A DNA stretch of 55,182 bases from Bacillota bacterium (GTDB lineage: Bacteria > Bacillota > Clostridia > Christensenellales > Aristaeellaceae): positions 1 through 55,182 of the forward strand of contig JAEYPB010000037.1 in assembly GCA_023411175.1 (NCBI GenBank), in the 5' to 3' direction. Both the position numbers and the translations under genes were made by a program. This document shows positions 16,858 through 25,164 of this stretch, piece after piece. How positions within the stretch are numbered: position 1 is the first letter of the stretch; each line of letters starts with the position of its first letter. The notes under the pieces are model-generated. The model made no database searches and was not told where the DNA came from. It worked only from the letters and a program-made list of their open reading frames with translations.

Positions 16858-18506
16858 CAGTCTCCCTCCCTGTAAAAGCAGGAGCCGCCGATAAACTCGC
16901 GCAGGATCGAATTCTGCGGGATTTCATCCTCCACGTCGGCGGTCTGGATGTAGTTCAGAAATTTCACCAGCGACCTTGCCCGGGTGAAGTGGGGGCTGTC
17001 CTGCGGGATGTCGCACAGCAGCGGGTAGGCGTACTTTTTGAGTATGGGCAGCTCGTACACCAGCGAGGTGTTGAACATGATGTCCGCCTTCTCCTGGTGG
17101 GGGAAGATGAAGTTGGCCTCGCCCCGCCGCACCGAGGGCCACATGGCCAGCGTCTCCTCCGGCGAGGTGTTGCGGAAGTTGTGATCCCGGACCATGCGGC
17201 GCAGAAGCCGCGCGTCGGTGGTTCGGATGCGGTTGTGGTCGTCCAGGTTCAGCGTGGTCAGCGCGCTGACGTAGATCAGGAACTTACTGCCGTGGGGCAC
17301 CTCGCTGGTCAGAAGGTCGTTCAGGGCATGGATGCCCTCCACCAGGATGGGCTGGCCGCGCTCCACTTGGATCGCGTGCCGCTCAGGCAGCCTTTTTCCG
17401 GTCGTGAAGTCGTAGACGGGGGCTTCCACCGTCTCGCCCTGCATCATCTGTACAAGGTGGTCGTTGAAGAGGGGCAGATCCAGCGTATCGATTCGCTCGA
17501 GGTCCACCTCGCCGTTCTCGTCCACCGGGAGGTTCTCCCGGTCGATGTAGTAGTCGTCCAGCGACAGCTTGTGGGGCCTGTAGCCCCGCGCCTGCAGCAC
17601 GATGCGCAGCCGGTGGGTGAAGGTGGTCTTTCCCGAGGAGGAGGGGCCCGCGATCAGAATCAACCGCGCGCCGCTATTTATAAATTCGTCGGCGATCAGG
17701 TTGATCGACCGCTCCTGCAGCGCCTCGTTGATGCGGATGAATTCGCGGATGCGACGGTGCGCGATCATCTCGTTGAGGTCGGCGGCGTTCTCGCAGCCCA
17801 GGATCTCCGCCCAGCGCGCCGATTCATCAAAGCAGCGCATCAGCTTGGGCTGGTCGCGGAATTTGGCTGGACGGGACGGGTCCTGCGGGTCGGGTAGCGA
17901 CAGCGCCAGTCCCGGCATATAGAAATCCAACTTGAACACCGGCGTATAGCCGGTGGAGGGGGCCATTTCTCCGTAGAAGTATTCCAGCATTTCGCCGCAC
18001 TTGTACAGCTGGAAGTGTTCAAAGGCGCGGTATTTGAGAAGCTGCACCTTGTCGTTCTGCCCCTCGCGCTCAAAGTAGCGAATTGCCTCGTCGAGGGTAA
18101 TCACCTTTTTTTCAAAAGGCATGTCTGCTGCGACCAGCTGCCGCATCCGCTCCTCAATTTGACGGACCATCGCGGCGGTGAGGTTGACACCCACGAGCCG
18201 TGCGTACAGCCCCGTCTGCGTGGTGTTCTCCATGCGCACCCGCACGTCGGGAAACAATTCCCGGATGGCGAGCAGCAATACAAAGCGCACCGACCGCTCG
18301 TAGATGCGCGCGCCTTCTTCCTGTGCGTAGGTCAACGTATCGACGCTGGCCCCGCTCTCCGCGCGGGCGTTCAGCGGCAGCGTCTTCCCTCGAAGTCTGA
18401 CGCCCATCACGCGTTTCGCATCCTCGGGATACATTAGCGGGATCAGTTCGCGATACTGGACGCCCTCCGCCGCCTCCAGCGGCTTGTTGTCAATAATGAC
18501 GGTCAT
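16857..18506 (-). CDS. TGS-domain nucleoside kinase (uridine kinase-like)
   Basis: This 549-residue protein has three parts. An N-terminal TGS-like ubiquitin-fold domain spans about residues 1-62. A threonyl-tRNA-synthetase second-additional-domain-like segment spans about 65-180. A C-terminal phosphoribulokinase/uridine kinase domain has Walker A G-P-S-S-S-G-K-T at 287-294 and the D-D-Y-Y motif downstream. This architecture is common in Clostridia and is annotated as nucleoside kinase; the exact nucleoside or sugar substrate is not known to me. The start at 18506 has AAAGGAG upstream, whereas the longer frame to 18737 runs into the spo0A promoter region. Its stop codon overlaps the probable mtnA start, suggesting coupled translation and a joint salvage role. 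Confidence 0.87.
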   Translation of the reverse strand: MTVIIDNKPLEAAEGVQYRELIPLMYPEDAKRVMGVRLRGKTLPLNARAESGASVDTLTYAQEEGARIYERSVRFVLLLAIRELFPDVRVRMENTTQTGLYARLVGVNLTAAMVRQIEERMRQLVAADMPFEKKVITLDEAIRYFEREGQNDKVQLLKYRAFEHFQLYKCGEMLEYFYGEMAPSTGYTPVFKLDFYMPGLALSLPDPQDPSRPAKFRDQPKLMRCFDESARWAEILGCENAADLNEMIAHRRIREFIRINEALQERSINLIADEFINSGARLILIAGPSSSGKTTFTHRLRIVLQARGYRPHKLSLDDYYIDRENLPVDENGEVDLERIDTLDLPLFNDHLVQMMQGETVEAPVYDFTTGKRLPERHAIQVERGQPILVEGIHALNDLLTSEVPHGSKFLIYVSALTTLNLDDHNRIRTTDARLLRRMVRDHNFRNTSPEETLAMWPSVRRGEANFIFPHQEKADIMFNTSLVYELPILKKYAYPLLCDIPQDSPHFTRARSLVKFLNYIQTADVEDEIPQNSILREFIGGSCFYREGD

Positions 18507-18609
18507 GGCGTTCTCCTTTCGCAGCAAAACATTTTTCATCGGCAGAACACGTCGAAATTTTAGCGCTTTTTTGTTATATATATGTAAATTAGTGACCTTT
18601 GGGCTGTAT

Positions 18610-18638
18610 TTGACGCTATCTTCACATCCAAATATAGT
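18610..18638 (+). promoter_or_regulatory. Promoter for spo0A
   Basis: TTGACG (18610-18615), 17 bases, TATAGT (18633-18638). A second TATAAT overlaps at 18638-18643 but with a 22-base spacer. Placement about 55 bases before the spo0A ATG is reasonable. Confidence 0.6.
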
Positions 18639-18696
18639 ATAATTACCATACGCACGATTTTTTACCCCAAATTTACGTACAGTGAGGATGTGTAGC

Positions 18697-19413
18697 ATGA
18701 CTCCGATACGCATTATGCTCGTAGACAGCAACCGCACTTATGTAAGAAGCATGCAGGAGACGCTCCAACGCGAAAGCGATCTGGACGTCGTCGCCACATC
18801 GAACAACGGATCGGAGGCGCTCAAGGCTGCGCTCTGCGCACAGCCCGATGTACTGATAACCGATCTGGTCATGCCCGTGCTGGACGGCTTTGCGCTGATG
18901 GAGTCACTCTCCAAAGCCAGACTGGACGCGCGCATCATTGTGCTGACGGAACTGACGCGGGACTGCTTCATCCGTCAGGCGATGGCGCTTGGCGCTTACT
19001 ACTACATGGTCAAGCCCGTCGACCCCTCGATCCTCATCCGCCGCGTACGGGACAGCCTGAACTTCTCCCAGCAGGCGCCGCTCGCACCCAACACCAGCGA
19101 ACGGGGGGACGCGATCAGCGCCCAGCTATCGGAGTTGGGCGTAACGCCCGGCTCCACGGGTTTCCGCTACCTGCACTTTGCGGTAGGCCTTGCGTCCCGG
19201 ATGGAGAAGCTCTCCGGCCGCATCACCACCGAAATTTACCCCTCCATCGCGCGGGCGTTCCAGACCGACCAGCGCAATGTAGAGCGCGCCATCCGCCACG
19301 CGATTCAATCCGCCTGGGCATCCGACAGCGCGCCGCCAGGAGAGAAGCCCACCAACGGAGAGTTGATCGCCCGGCTCTCCAAGCAGTGTTGCGCGAGGCG
19401 CGCACCGTTCTGA
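18697..19413 (+). CDS. spo0A: Sporulation master regulator Spo0A
   Basis: This 238-residue response regulator is activated by phosphorelay and commits the cell to sporulation. The receiver domain has acidic Asp10, phosphoacceptor Asp56 (L-I-T-D-L-V-M-P) and Lys106 (M-V-K-P-V-D). The C-terminal Spo0A DNA-binding domain (about 128-238) is diagnostic: L-G-V-T-P..., I-Y-P-S-I-A-R-A-F and R-N-V-E-R-A-I-R-H-A-I are close to the recognition-helix region of Bacillus Spo0A. Alternative starts at 18682 (GTG) and 18688 exist; the ATG at 18697 is preferred, with GAGG eight bases upstream and the family N-terminus. spoIVB, often next to spo0A, is not here. The 3' end meets a convergent SDR gene with a 3-base gap. 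Confidence 0.95.
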   Translation: MTPIRIMLVDSNRTYVRSMQETLQRESDLDVVATSNNGSEALKAALCAQPDVLITDLVMPVLDGFALMESLSKARLDARIIVLTELTRDCFIRQAMALGAYYYMVKPVDPSILIRRVRDSLNFSQQAPLAPNTSERGDAISAQLSELGVTPGSTGFRYLHFAVGLASRMEKLSGRITTEIYPSIARAFQTDQRNVERAIRHAIQSAWASDSAPPGEKPTNGELIARLSKQCCARRAPF

Positions 19414-19416
19414 AGC

Positions 19417-20139
19417 TCAGCCAAACCCGCCGTCTACACCCAGCACCTGCCCGGTAATGAACGACGCCCCCTCCCCCGCGAGGAACAAAAGCGCGGCGGC
19501 CACCTCTTCCGGCTCACCGGGCCGCCCGAGCGGCGTGCTGTCGCAGAGTTCGCGCAGCGCGGCATCGTCCAGCGCCCGGTTCATGTCGCTCCGGATGACG
19601 CCCGGCGCAACGCAGTTTGCCCGGATTCCAGAGGGCCCGAGCTCCTTCGCCAGCGATTTTGTCAGCGCGATCAAAGCGCCCTTTGCCGCCGCGTAATGCG
19701 CCTCGCAAGACGCGCCCGACATACCCCATACGCTCGACACGTTGAGAATGACGCCTCTCTTCCTTGAAATCATTTCAGGCGCGACCGCACGCGCGCAGTA
19801 GAACGCCCCGTCCAGATTGACCGACATCATCCGCCGCCAATCCTCGTCGGAGATCTCATCAAACAGCCTGAATTGCGCAATCCCCGCGTTGTTGACCAAG
19901 ACATCCACCGGTCCAAGCCCCGCGCGAATCCGCGCGAGGGCTTTTTCAACCTGCTCCCGTGAAGAGACATCCGCCTGCACCTTAAAAGCGCCGGTTTTCT
20001 CCGAAAGTGCCGCCGCCGCGGCTTCGCTGTCCCGGTACAAAAACGCGACTCGGTATCCGCTCGACTGAAAGGCCGCCACCGCCGCCGCGCCAATGCCCCT
20101 GGAGCCGCCGGTGATCACCGCAACGCCCGCCATCGTCAT
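19417..20139 (-). CDS. SDR family oxidoreductase (FabG-like)
   Basis: This is a roughly 240-residue classical short-chain dehydrogenase. The nucleotide-binding T-G-G-S-R-G-I-G motif is near the N-terminus, N-N-A-G-I follows near residue 85, and the catalytic S...Y-x3-K is S-S-V-W-G ... H-Y-A-A-A-K (about 135-155). The C-terminal G-V-D-G-G-F-G ending is typical. It uses NAD(P)H to reduce or oxidise a carbonyl or alcohol; it could be a 3-oxoacyl-ACP reductase, but no fatty acid genes are nearby. Two starts are possible. ATG 20139 has AGGA nine bases away, and ATG 20130 has GGGGGG six bases away; I list the first. It is transcribed towards spo0A. Confidence 0.85.
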   Translation of the reverse strand: MTMAGVAVITGGSRGIGAAAVAAFQSSGYRVAFLYRDSEAAAAALSEKTGAFKVQADVSSREQVEKALARIRAGLGPVDVLVNNAGIAQFRLFDEISDEDWRRMMSVNLDGAFYCARAVAPEMISRKRGVILNVSSVWGMSGASCEAHYAAAKGALIALTKSLAKELGPSGIRANCVAPGVIRSDMNRALDDAALRELCDSTPLGRPGEPEEVAAALLFLAGEGASFITGQVLGVDGGFG

Positions 20140-20204
20140 CCCCCCATATCCTACATTATACCACGCGCCGCACCGCGCCAAAACCCCGAATCGCGGCTTT
20201 TCCT

Positions 20205-20233
20205 TTGCGCAAAATGCACGTTTCTGCTATAAT
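20205..20233 (+). promoter_or_regulatory. Promoter for the ABC-F leader transcript
   Basis: TTGCGC (20205-20210) and TATAAT (20228-20233) with a 17-base spacer predict transcription from about 20240, leaving a 5' leader of about 170 bases before the ABC-F start codon. Confidence 0.65.
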
Positions 20234-20239
20234 AAAAAA

Positions 20240-20411
20240 TCGGAGAAGTTTGACGGCAGCAGGGCAGTTTCCCATCCGGCGCGAATACCAAGCGCCTGGC
20301 GGGAGGTTCCGCCGCAAATCTTTTACATCAGATGTACAACCCACGCCCGCGCCCGAGCGGCAACGGCGATGAAAGCCTCGGGCAGGCGCCCGGAGTCTGG
20401 AGTGAATACGC
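20240..20411 (+). ncRNA. Long structured leader of the ABC-F gene, class unknown
   Basis: The predicted transcript holds several inverted repeats before the start codon: GGCGC/GCGCC (about 20278-20297), GGCGG/CCGCC (about 20298-20314) and GCCCGAG/CTCGGGC (about 20351-20383). Some ABC-F genes in Firmicutes are controlled by leader attenuation in response to ribosome-stalling drugs. Here I see neither a clear T-run terminator nor a leader peptide. It matches no riboswitch class that I can identify by eye. Confidence 0.4.
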
Positions 20412-22328
20412 ATGGTGCTTTTGTCCCTTGAGGGGATCGGAAAGAGCTTTGTCATGAACCGCGTGCTTGAGGACGTGCACCTCACGGTTAAGGAAGGGCA
20501 GCGGATGGGACTCGTGGGCGTCAATGGCAGCGGCAAGTCGACGCTGATGAGAATAATCTCTGGCGATATGGCCCCGGACGAGGGTACCCTATCGATCATG
20601 AAGGGCGCGCGGGTGGGCTTCCTCACCCAGCAGGCGGACATCCTGGACGATCTGACCGTCTGGGAAGAGCTGGAGCGGGTGTTCGACCCACTCAAGCAGC
20701 AGGAGGCGCGCCTGCGGGAGCTGGAGCACGAGATGGCCGAAAGCCACGAGGATCCGGCGCTGTTCCAGCGACTGTCCAATGAGTACGCGCGGCTTATGGC
20801 GCGGTTCGAGGCGGACGGCGGTTACGAATGGCCCAGCCGTATCCAGGGCGTGCTTGCGGGGTTGGGCTTCAAAAAAGACCGGCAGGATCAGAAGGCCGCG
20901 TCGCTGTCCGGCGGCGAAAAGACGCGGCTGTGCCTCGCGCGCATCCTGCTCTCCCAGCCGGACCTTCTGATGCTGGACGAACCCACCAACCACCTGGATC
21001 TTAACGCCACCGCGTGGCTGGAGGAGACGCTGAAAAAATACCGCGGCACGGTGCTCCTGATCTCCCACGACAGGTATTTCCTGAACGCGGTGTGCGACTC
21101 GGTGGCGGAACTGTCCTTGACGAGGCTCACCCAGTACGAGGGCAATTACGACCAGTTCCTGGTCAAGCGGGGTGAAGCGCTGGCCCGCCAGATGAAGGAA
21201 TACGAGATGCAGCAGGCCGAGATCGCCCGGCAGGAGGCGATCATCGAGCGCTACCGCTCCTTCAACCGTGAAAAGTCCATCAAGGCCGCGGAGAGCCGTG
21301 AGAAGCGGCTGGAAAAGATGGAGCGGCTGGAAAAACCGGTCAGCGAAAAAAAAGTGCGCTTTCAGTTCGCCGCCCGGCGGCGCTCCGGTGAAGAGGTGCT
21401 CCGGGTTCGGGACCTCTCCAAGCGCTTCGGCGAACGGACGCTCTTTGAAAACTTCAGCCTGACGGTGCGCGCGGGCGACCGGGTGGCCATCATCGGCCCC
21501 AACGGCGTGGGCAAGACCACGCTGCTCGACATCATCGCCGGGCGCGGCGCGCCGGACACCGGTACGGTGGCCTACGGCGCCAACGTCGATCTGGGTTACT
21601 ATGACCAGCAGCAAGCCGAGCTGCACCCGGAAAAGACCGCGATGGACGAGATCTGGGACGAGTTTCCATATATGCAGCCCGATCAGGTGCGCGGCGCGCT
21701 GGCGCTGTTTCTTCTGACCGGGGACGACGTGTTCCAGCCCATCTCGACGCTGTCCGGCGGTGAGAAAGGCCGCGTGGCGCTGTCCAAGCTGATGCTCAGA
21801 AAGGACAACCTTCTGATCCTGGACGAGCCCACCAACCACCTGGACATGGACTCCCGCGAGGTGTTGGAGCACGCGCTTTCCGAATTCACCGGCACGATCC
21901 TGACCGTCTCCCACGACCGCTACTTCATCAACAAGATCGCCACCCGCGTGGTAGAGATGCGGATGGATGGCACGGACGAATACCTGGGCAATTACGAGGA
22001 CTACGTCGTCAAAAAGCGCCGCGCTGAGTTCGAGGAAACCGGCGCTCCCTCCGGCGTCACCCGCACGGAGCTTGAAAAGCAAAAGCGCAAGGAACGGCTG
22101 CGCCGCGAATCCCAGAAGGCATTGGAGCGGCGCGTCGCAGACCTCGAGGCCGAGATCGAGCGTACAGAGGCTGAGATCGCCGCACTCGAGGCAAAAATGG
22201 GCGACCCCGCCACCTATCAGGACGGCGGCGGTCTCGACGTGGCGCGGGACCACAAGACGGCTCAGGAGAAGCTTGCCGCGCTCCTCGAGGAGTGGGAGGC
22301 CGCCGCGGAGGTCGCGGCGGAGCAGTAG
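20412..22328 (+). CDS. ABC-F family ATPase (ribosome-associated type)
   Basis: This 638-residue cytosolic protein has two ABC ATPase cassettes and no membrane segment. Cassette 1 has Walker A G-V-N-G-S-G-K-S-T (36-44), signature L-S-G-G-E-K-T-R and L-D-E-P-T-N-H-L-D. A charged interdomain linker (about 245-310) follows. Cassette 2 has G-P-N-G-V-G-K-T-T, L-S-G-G-E-K-G-R and L-D-E-P-T-N-H-L-D. The C-terminal region (about 545-635) is a predicted coiled coil rich in Glu, Arg and Ala. ABC-F proteins bind the ribosomal E site and affect translation, or relieve antibiotic or peptide-induced stalling. The coiled-coil tail resembles the Uup/YdiF groups, so drug resistance should not be assumed. Translation starts at 20412 behind GGAG. 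Confidence 0.92.
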   Translation: MVLLSLEGIGKSFVMNRVLEDVHLTVKEGQRMGLVGVNGSGKSTLMRIISGDMAPDEGTLSIMKGARVGFLTQQADILDDLTVWEELERVFDPLKQQEARLRELEHEMAESHEDPALFQRLSNEYARLMARFEADGGYEWPSRIQGVLAGLGFKKDRQDQKAASLSGGEKTRLCLARILLSQPDLLMLDEPTNHLDLNATAWLEETLKKYRGTVLLISHDRYFLNAVCDSVAELSLTRLTQYEGNYDQFLVKRGEALARQMKEYEMQQAEIARQEAIIERYRSFNREKSIKAAESREKRLEKMERLEKPVSEKKVRFQFAARRRSGEEVLRVRDLSKRFGERTLFENFSLTVRAGDRVAIIGPNGVGKTTLLDIIAGRGAPDTGTVAYGANVDLGYYDQQQAELHPEKTAMDEIWDEFPYMQPDQVRGALALFLLTGDDVFQPISTLSGGEKGRVALSKLMLRKDNLLILDEPTNHLDMDSREVLEHALSEFTGTILTVSHDRYFINKIATRVVEMRMDGTDEYLGNYEDYVVKKRRAEFEETGAPSGVTRTELEKQKRKERLRRESQKALERRVADLEAEIERTEAEIAALEAKMGDPATYQDGGGLDVARDHKTAQEKLAALLEEWEAAAEVAAEQ

Positions 22329-22478
22329 CACGCAAAACGGCAGAAACAGGCGTTTCTGATAAAAAATGCCGCGCTTTCTAATCCGCCTCTAATGATCCTG
22401 TCAGGACGGGCTAATCCCCGGGTGCTAAGATATTCCCGTCGCAAGGAAAGAGACGAAACGTAAAACGGAGGGAATATC

Positions 22479-22988
22479 ATGGATCACTATGAAATGGTTG
22501 AAAAGCTGCGCGAAAAGGCCAACGTGTCCTACGAGGAGGCCAAGGCCGCGCTGGAAGCCGCCGACTGGAACCTTCTGGACGCGCTGGTGCTCCTCGAGAA
22601 TCAGGGCAAGGTGTCGGGTTCCGAAACCTACTCCACGAAGACCGAGTCTACCGCCTACGAGAACCGCAACCGCCACGCCGAGACTGCCGCCAGGGTCGGC
22701 CGCCGGATCGCTTCGGGCATCAACCGGGCGAACCGCTACACGGTGGCGTTCTCCCGAAAGGGCGAAATGCTGTTTGAGCTGCCGCTTCTGGTGCCGGTAC
22801 TGCTTCTGATCTTCGGCTTCTGGGTCGTGGTGCCCCTTCTGATCGTAGGCCTGTTCTTCGGGTTCAAGTATGAGCTGAAGGGCGCGGCGGGCGTGGAAGC
22901 GGTCAACCGCGTGATGGACAAGGCCTCCGAAGTGGCCGACAACATCGTCAGCGAAGTCCGCAAGGAAGCCGGCAAGGGCGAAGAGTAA
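22479..22988 (+). CDS. DUF4342 protein with UBA-like N-terminus
   Basis: This 169-residue protein starts with a UBA/EF-Ts-like three-helix segment (residues 4-42: V-E-K-L-R-E-K-A-N-V-S-Y-E-E-A-K-A-A-L and the following helix). A charged linker with an S-T-K-T-E-S-T-A motif follows. A DUF4342 part has one or two hydrophobic helices (about 100-130: L-L-V-P-V-L-L-L-I-F-G-F-W-V-V-V), followed by an amphipathic C-terminal tail. It is probably membrane-anchored with the UBA-like domain in the cytoplasm; the function is unknown. It has a strong GGAGGG ribosome-binding site. It precedes a two-component system by 63 bases with a long hairpin between, so shared regulation with the kinase is possible (inference). 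Confidence 0.78.
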   Translation: MDHYEMVEKLREKANVSYEEAKAALEAADWNLLDALVLLENQGKVSGSETYSTKTESTAYENRNRHAETAARVGRRIASGINRANRYTVAFSRKGEMLFELPLLVPVLLLIFGFWVVVPLLIVGLFFGFKYELKGAAGVEAVNRVMDKASEVADNIVSEVRKEAGKGEE

Positions 22989-23004
22989 CGTTACAATACC
23001 AGTC

Positions 23005-23036
23005 AATGGCTTGCATCCGGCGATGCAGGCCATTGG
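23005..23036 (+). terminator. 14-bp hairpin upstream of response regulator
   Basis: CAATGGCTTGCATC pairs with GATGCAGGCCATTG across a CGGC loop, with one G-U pair. It ends just before the ribosome-binding site of the response regulator. There is no T run, so it may reduce read-through or stabilise the downstream RNA rather than terminate. Confidence 0.5.
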
Positions 23037-23051
23037 CCTGCAGGAGGCATC

Positions 23052-23726
23052 ATGACCAGAATCCTTTTGATTGAGGACGAGGAGCGCATCGCGCGCTTCG
23101 TGGAGCTGGAACTGACCCACGAGGGCTACGAGGTCGAAAAGGCCTACGACGGCCGGGCGGGGCTTGCCCTGGCCGAGTCGGGGCGGCACGATCTGGTGCT
23201 CCTCGACATCATGCTGCCGGAACTCAACGGCCTTGAGGTTCTGCGCCGCCTGCGCAAGGGCTCAAGCGTACCCATCATCATGCTGACTGCCCGGGACGCG
23301 GTGATGGACAAGGTCTCCGGGCTGGACATGGGCGCGGACGACTACATCACAAAGCCCTTTCAAATTGAGGAACTCTTGGCGCGCATTCGCGCGGCGCTTC
23401 GTAAGCGTGCCGCGGACGCGCCGAGCCCGCTCTTGACCTGCGGCCCGGTGGCGCTGGACCCGGCGCGGCGCTCCGTCACCTGCCAGGGGCAGTCGCTGGA
23501 GTTGACCAACCGGGAGTTTACGCTCCTGATGACGCTGATGGAGAACAAATCGATCGTCCTGACCCGCGAAACGCTGCTTGAGCGGGTGTGGGGCTACGAG
23601 TACATGGGCGAGACCAACGTGGTGGACGTGTACATCCGCTACCTGCGGGCAAAGCTGGACGAGGCATCGGGCGTAAAGCTCATCCATACCGTGCGCGGCG
23701 TCGGCTACGCCATCAAGGAGCCATAG
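23052..23726 (+). CDS. OmpR-family response regulator
   Basis: This 224-residue two-component regulator has a receiver domain with the acidic pair in I-E-D-E (residues 7-10), phosphoacceptor Asp52 (L-L-D-I-M-L-P) and Lys101 (I-T-K-P-F). The C-terminal OmpR/PhoB winged helix (about 130-222) includes L-T-N-R-E-F-T-L-L and the R-Y-L-R-A-K-L-D recognition region. Once phosphorylated by the kinase encoded 3 bases downstream, it should bind direct repeats in target promoters. GGAGGCATC gives a good ribosome-binding site. Targets cannot be inferred; cell-envelope stress is a frequent role for such pairs in Firmicutes. Confidence 0.93.
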   Translation: MTRILLIEDEERIARFVELELTHEGYEVEKAYDGRAGLALAESGRHDLVLLDIMLPELNGLEVLRRLRKGSSVPIIMLTARDAVMDKVSGLDMGADDYITKPFQIEELLARIRAALRKRAADAPSPLLTCGPVALDPARRSVTCQGQSLELTNREFTLLMTLMENKSIVLTRETLLERVWGYEYMGETNVVDVYIRYLRAKLDEASGVKLIHTVRGVGYAIKEP

Positions 23727-23729
23727 ACC

Positions 23730-25046
23730 ATGAGCAGGAAGGATCGGGAGAAGGCGCGCTCTTCGCGCTCGGTCAGGCGCATCAGCCGCATGTGGCTATG
23801 GCGCCTGTTTTCGGCGATGCTGGCGGCGGACATCGTGCTGGTCGTCATCGCGGTGGGCGCGTTTCTGTACCGGGCGGAGGCGTCCTCCGCGGCCGGTTTT
23901 TCGCCGTGGAGCCAGCGCTCCTTCAGCGGCATCCGCACCTACGGCCCCTACCAGGAGCGTCTGGACGAGCTTTCCTACCGCTTCACCACCCCCGAAGGCC
24001 AGTCCGGCGAGGCCGACGCGGGCGCGTACATCGCGCAGCTCAGGCGCTTCCTCGCGCTGGTGCTTGCCGCCCAGGGCTTCGTTTTCCTGATGCAGTGGGG
24101 CGGCGGACGCAAGAGCGCGGAGCGGATGATGAAGCCCGTCCGGCAGATGACCCGCGCCGCCGAGCGCATCTCCAGCGAGCGCTTCGCCGCCGACAAGCTG
24201 CACTCGCTGGAAGACGCCATCGACAGCCTCGCGCCCTCGGTTAGGGGCGTTCGCCTGAGCACCGGCGACCGGGACCTTGAAGGGCTTGAGCAGGCGATCA
24301 ACAACATGCTCTCCCGCGTGCACGAATCCTACGTGGAGCAGACCCGCTTCGTATCCGACGCGTCCCACGAACTGAGAACCCCCATCGCCGTCATCCAGGG
24401 CTATTCCGACATGCTGGCCCGCTGGGGCAAGACCGACGAGCATATTTTGGAGGAGGCGATCTCCGCCATCCAGGCGGAATCCCGCAACATGAACAGGCTC
24501 GTGGAGCAGCTTCTGTTCCTCGCCCGGGGCGACAGCGGCCGGAACACCATCGCCTTTGCGCCCTTCGACCTGTCCGAAACCCTCGCGGACGTCTGCGAAG
24601 AATACAAAATGATCGATTCCACCCACACATTCTCCTTCAAGACCCGGGGGGAGACGATCATCACCGGCGACGAGGCGCTCATCAAGCAGGCCGCCCGCAT
24701 CCTGATGGACAACGCCGTCAAGTACACTTTGGAGGGCGGTCAGATCCTGCTGGACGTCGGAATGAACGGACAGGAGCCGTTTTTCGGCGTGCAGGACGAC
24801 GGCATCGGCATAAAACCAGACGACGTGCCGAAGGTCTTCGACCGCTTCTTCCGCTCCGACCCCGCCCGGGCCCGCAAGTCCGGCGGCGCGGGGCTGGGGC
24901 TCTCCATCGCCAAATGGATCGTGGAGAGCCACGGCGGCTATTTTCAGGTGTTGTCCCGGGAAGGCATCGGCACCCGAATTCGCGTGACGCTGCCGCAGCC
25001 GCCCGTGGCGGGGCGTGCCGCCGTTCGCGCCCCACAGGGGAAATAA
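23730..25046 (+). CDS. Sensor histidine kinase
   Basis: This 438-residue membrane kinase is the partner of the preceding regulator. Transmembrane helix 1 is at about 22-46, and a roughly 60-residue extracytoplasmic segment follows. Helix 2 lies at about 106-123 and a HAMP-like region at about 124-200. The dimerisation domain has His213 in S-D-A-S-H-E-L-R-T-P. The catalytic domain has N-A-V-K-Y-T, D-D-G-I-G-I, F-D-R-F-F-R and G-L-G-L-S-I-A-K. All catalytic boxes are intact. The short external loop may sense envelope state or a small ligand directly, but no sensor domain is recognised. It starts 3 bases after the regulator stop codon; the final residues are Pro- and Arg-rich and probably disordered. 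Confidence 0.93.
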   Translation: MSRKDREKARSSRSVRRISRMWLWRLFSAMLAADIVLVVIAVGAFLYRAEASSAAGFSPWSQRSFSGIRTYGPYQERLDELSYRFTTPEGQSGEADAGAYIAQLRRFLALVLAAQGFVFLMQWGGGRKSAERMMKPVRQMTRAAERISSERFAADKLHSLEDAIDSLAPSVRGVRLSTGDRDLEGLEQAINNMLSRVHESYVEQTRFVSDASHELRTPIAVIQGYSDMLARWGKTDEHILEEAISAIQAESRNMNRLVEQLLFLARGDSGRNTIAFAPFDLSETLADVCEEYKMIDSTHTFSFKTRGETIITGDEALIKQAARILMDNAVKYTLEGGQILLDVGMNGQEPFFGVQDDGIGIKPDDVPKVFDRFFRSDPARARKSGGAGLGLSIAKWIVESHGGYFQVLSREGIGTRIRVTLPQPPVAGRAAVRAPQGK

Positions 25047-25117
25047 ACCCTTCAAATGACCGTCGCCGGACGCCGCCCCGCTACGCGCGGGAGGACGGCG
25101 TGGATACGGCTCCGCAG

Positions 25118-25155
25118 ACAATCCCCCCGGAAACGCTTGTTTCCGGGGGGATTGT
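25118..25155. terminator. Perfect 17-bp hairpin between convergent operons
   Basis: A 17-base arm (25118-25134) is exactly complementary to 25139-25155 with a GCTT loop. It lies between the histidine kinase stop and the convergent stop at 25165, so it can serve both strands. Only short T stretches follow. Confidence 0.75.
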
Positions 25156-25164
25156 GTTGTTCGT

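Noticed and set aside
18549..18560. Possible Spo0A box (CGTCGAA) between the kinase and spo0A genes
   Set aside because: It differs from the TGTCGAA core at the first base, a single such site is expected by chance, and it lies far from the spo0A -35 box.
20240..20320. FMN or cobalamin riboswitch in the ABC-F leader
   Set aside because: A GGGCAG-TTTCCC-CCGGCG string is loosely reminiscent of an FMN element. The later conserved blocks are missing or in the wrong order, and the downstream gene is unrelated.
20589..22331. 580-codon minus-strand frame
   Set aside because: Antisense to the intact ABC-F gene, with no family match and a His/Gln/Val-rich composition typical of shadow frames.
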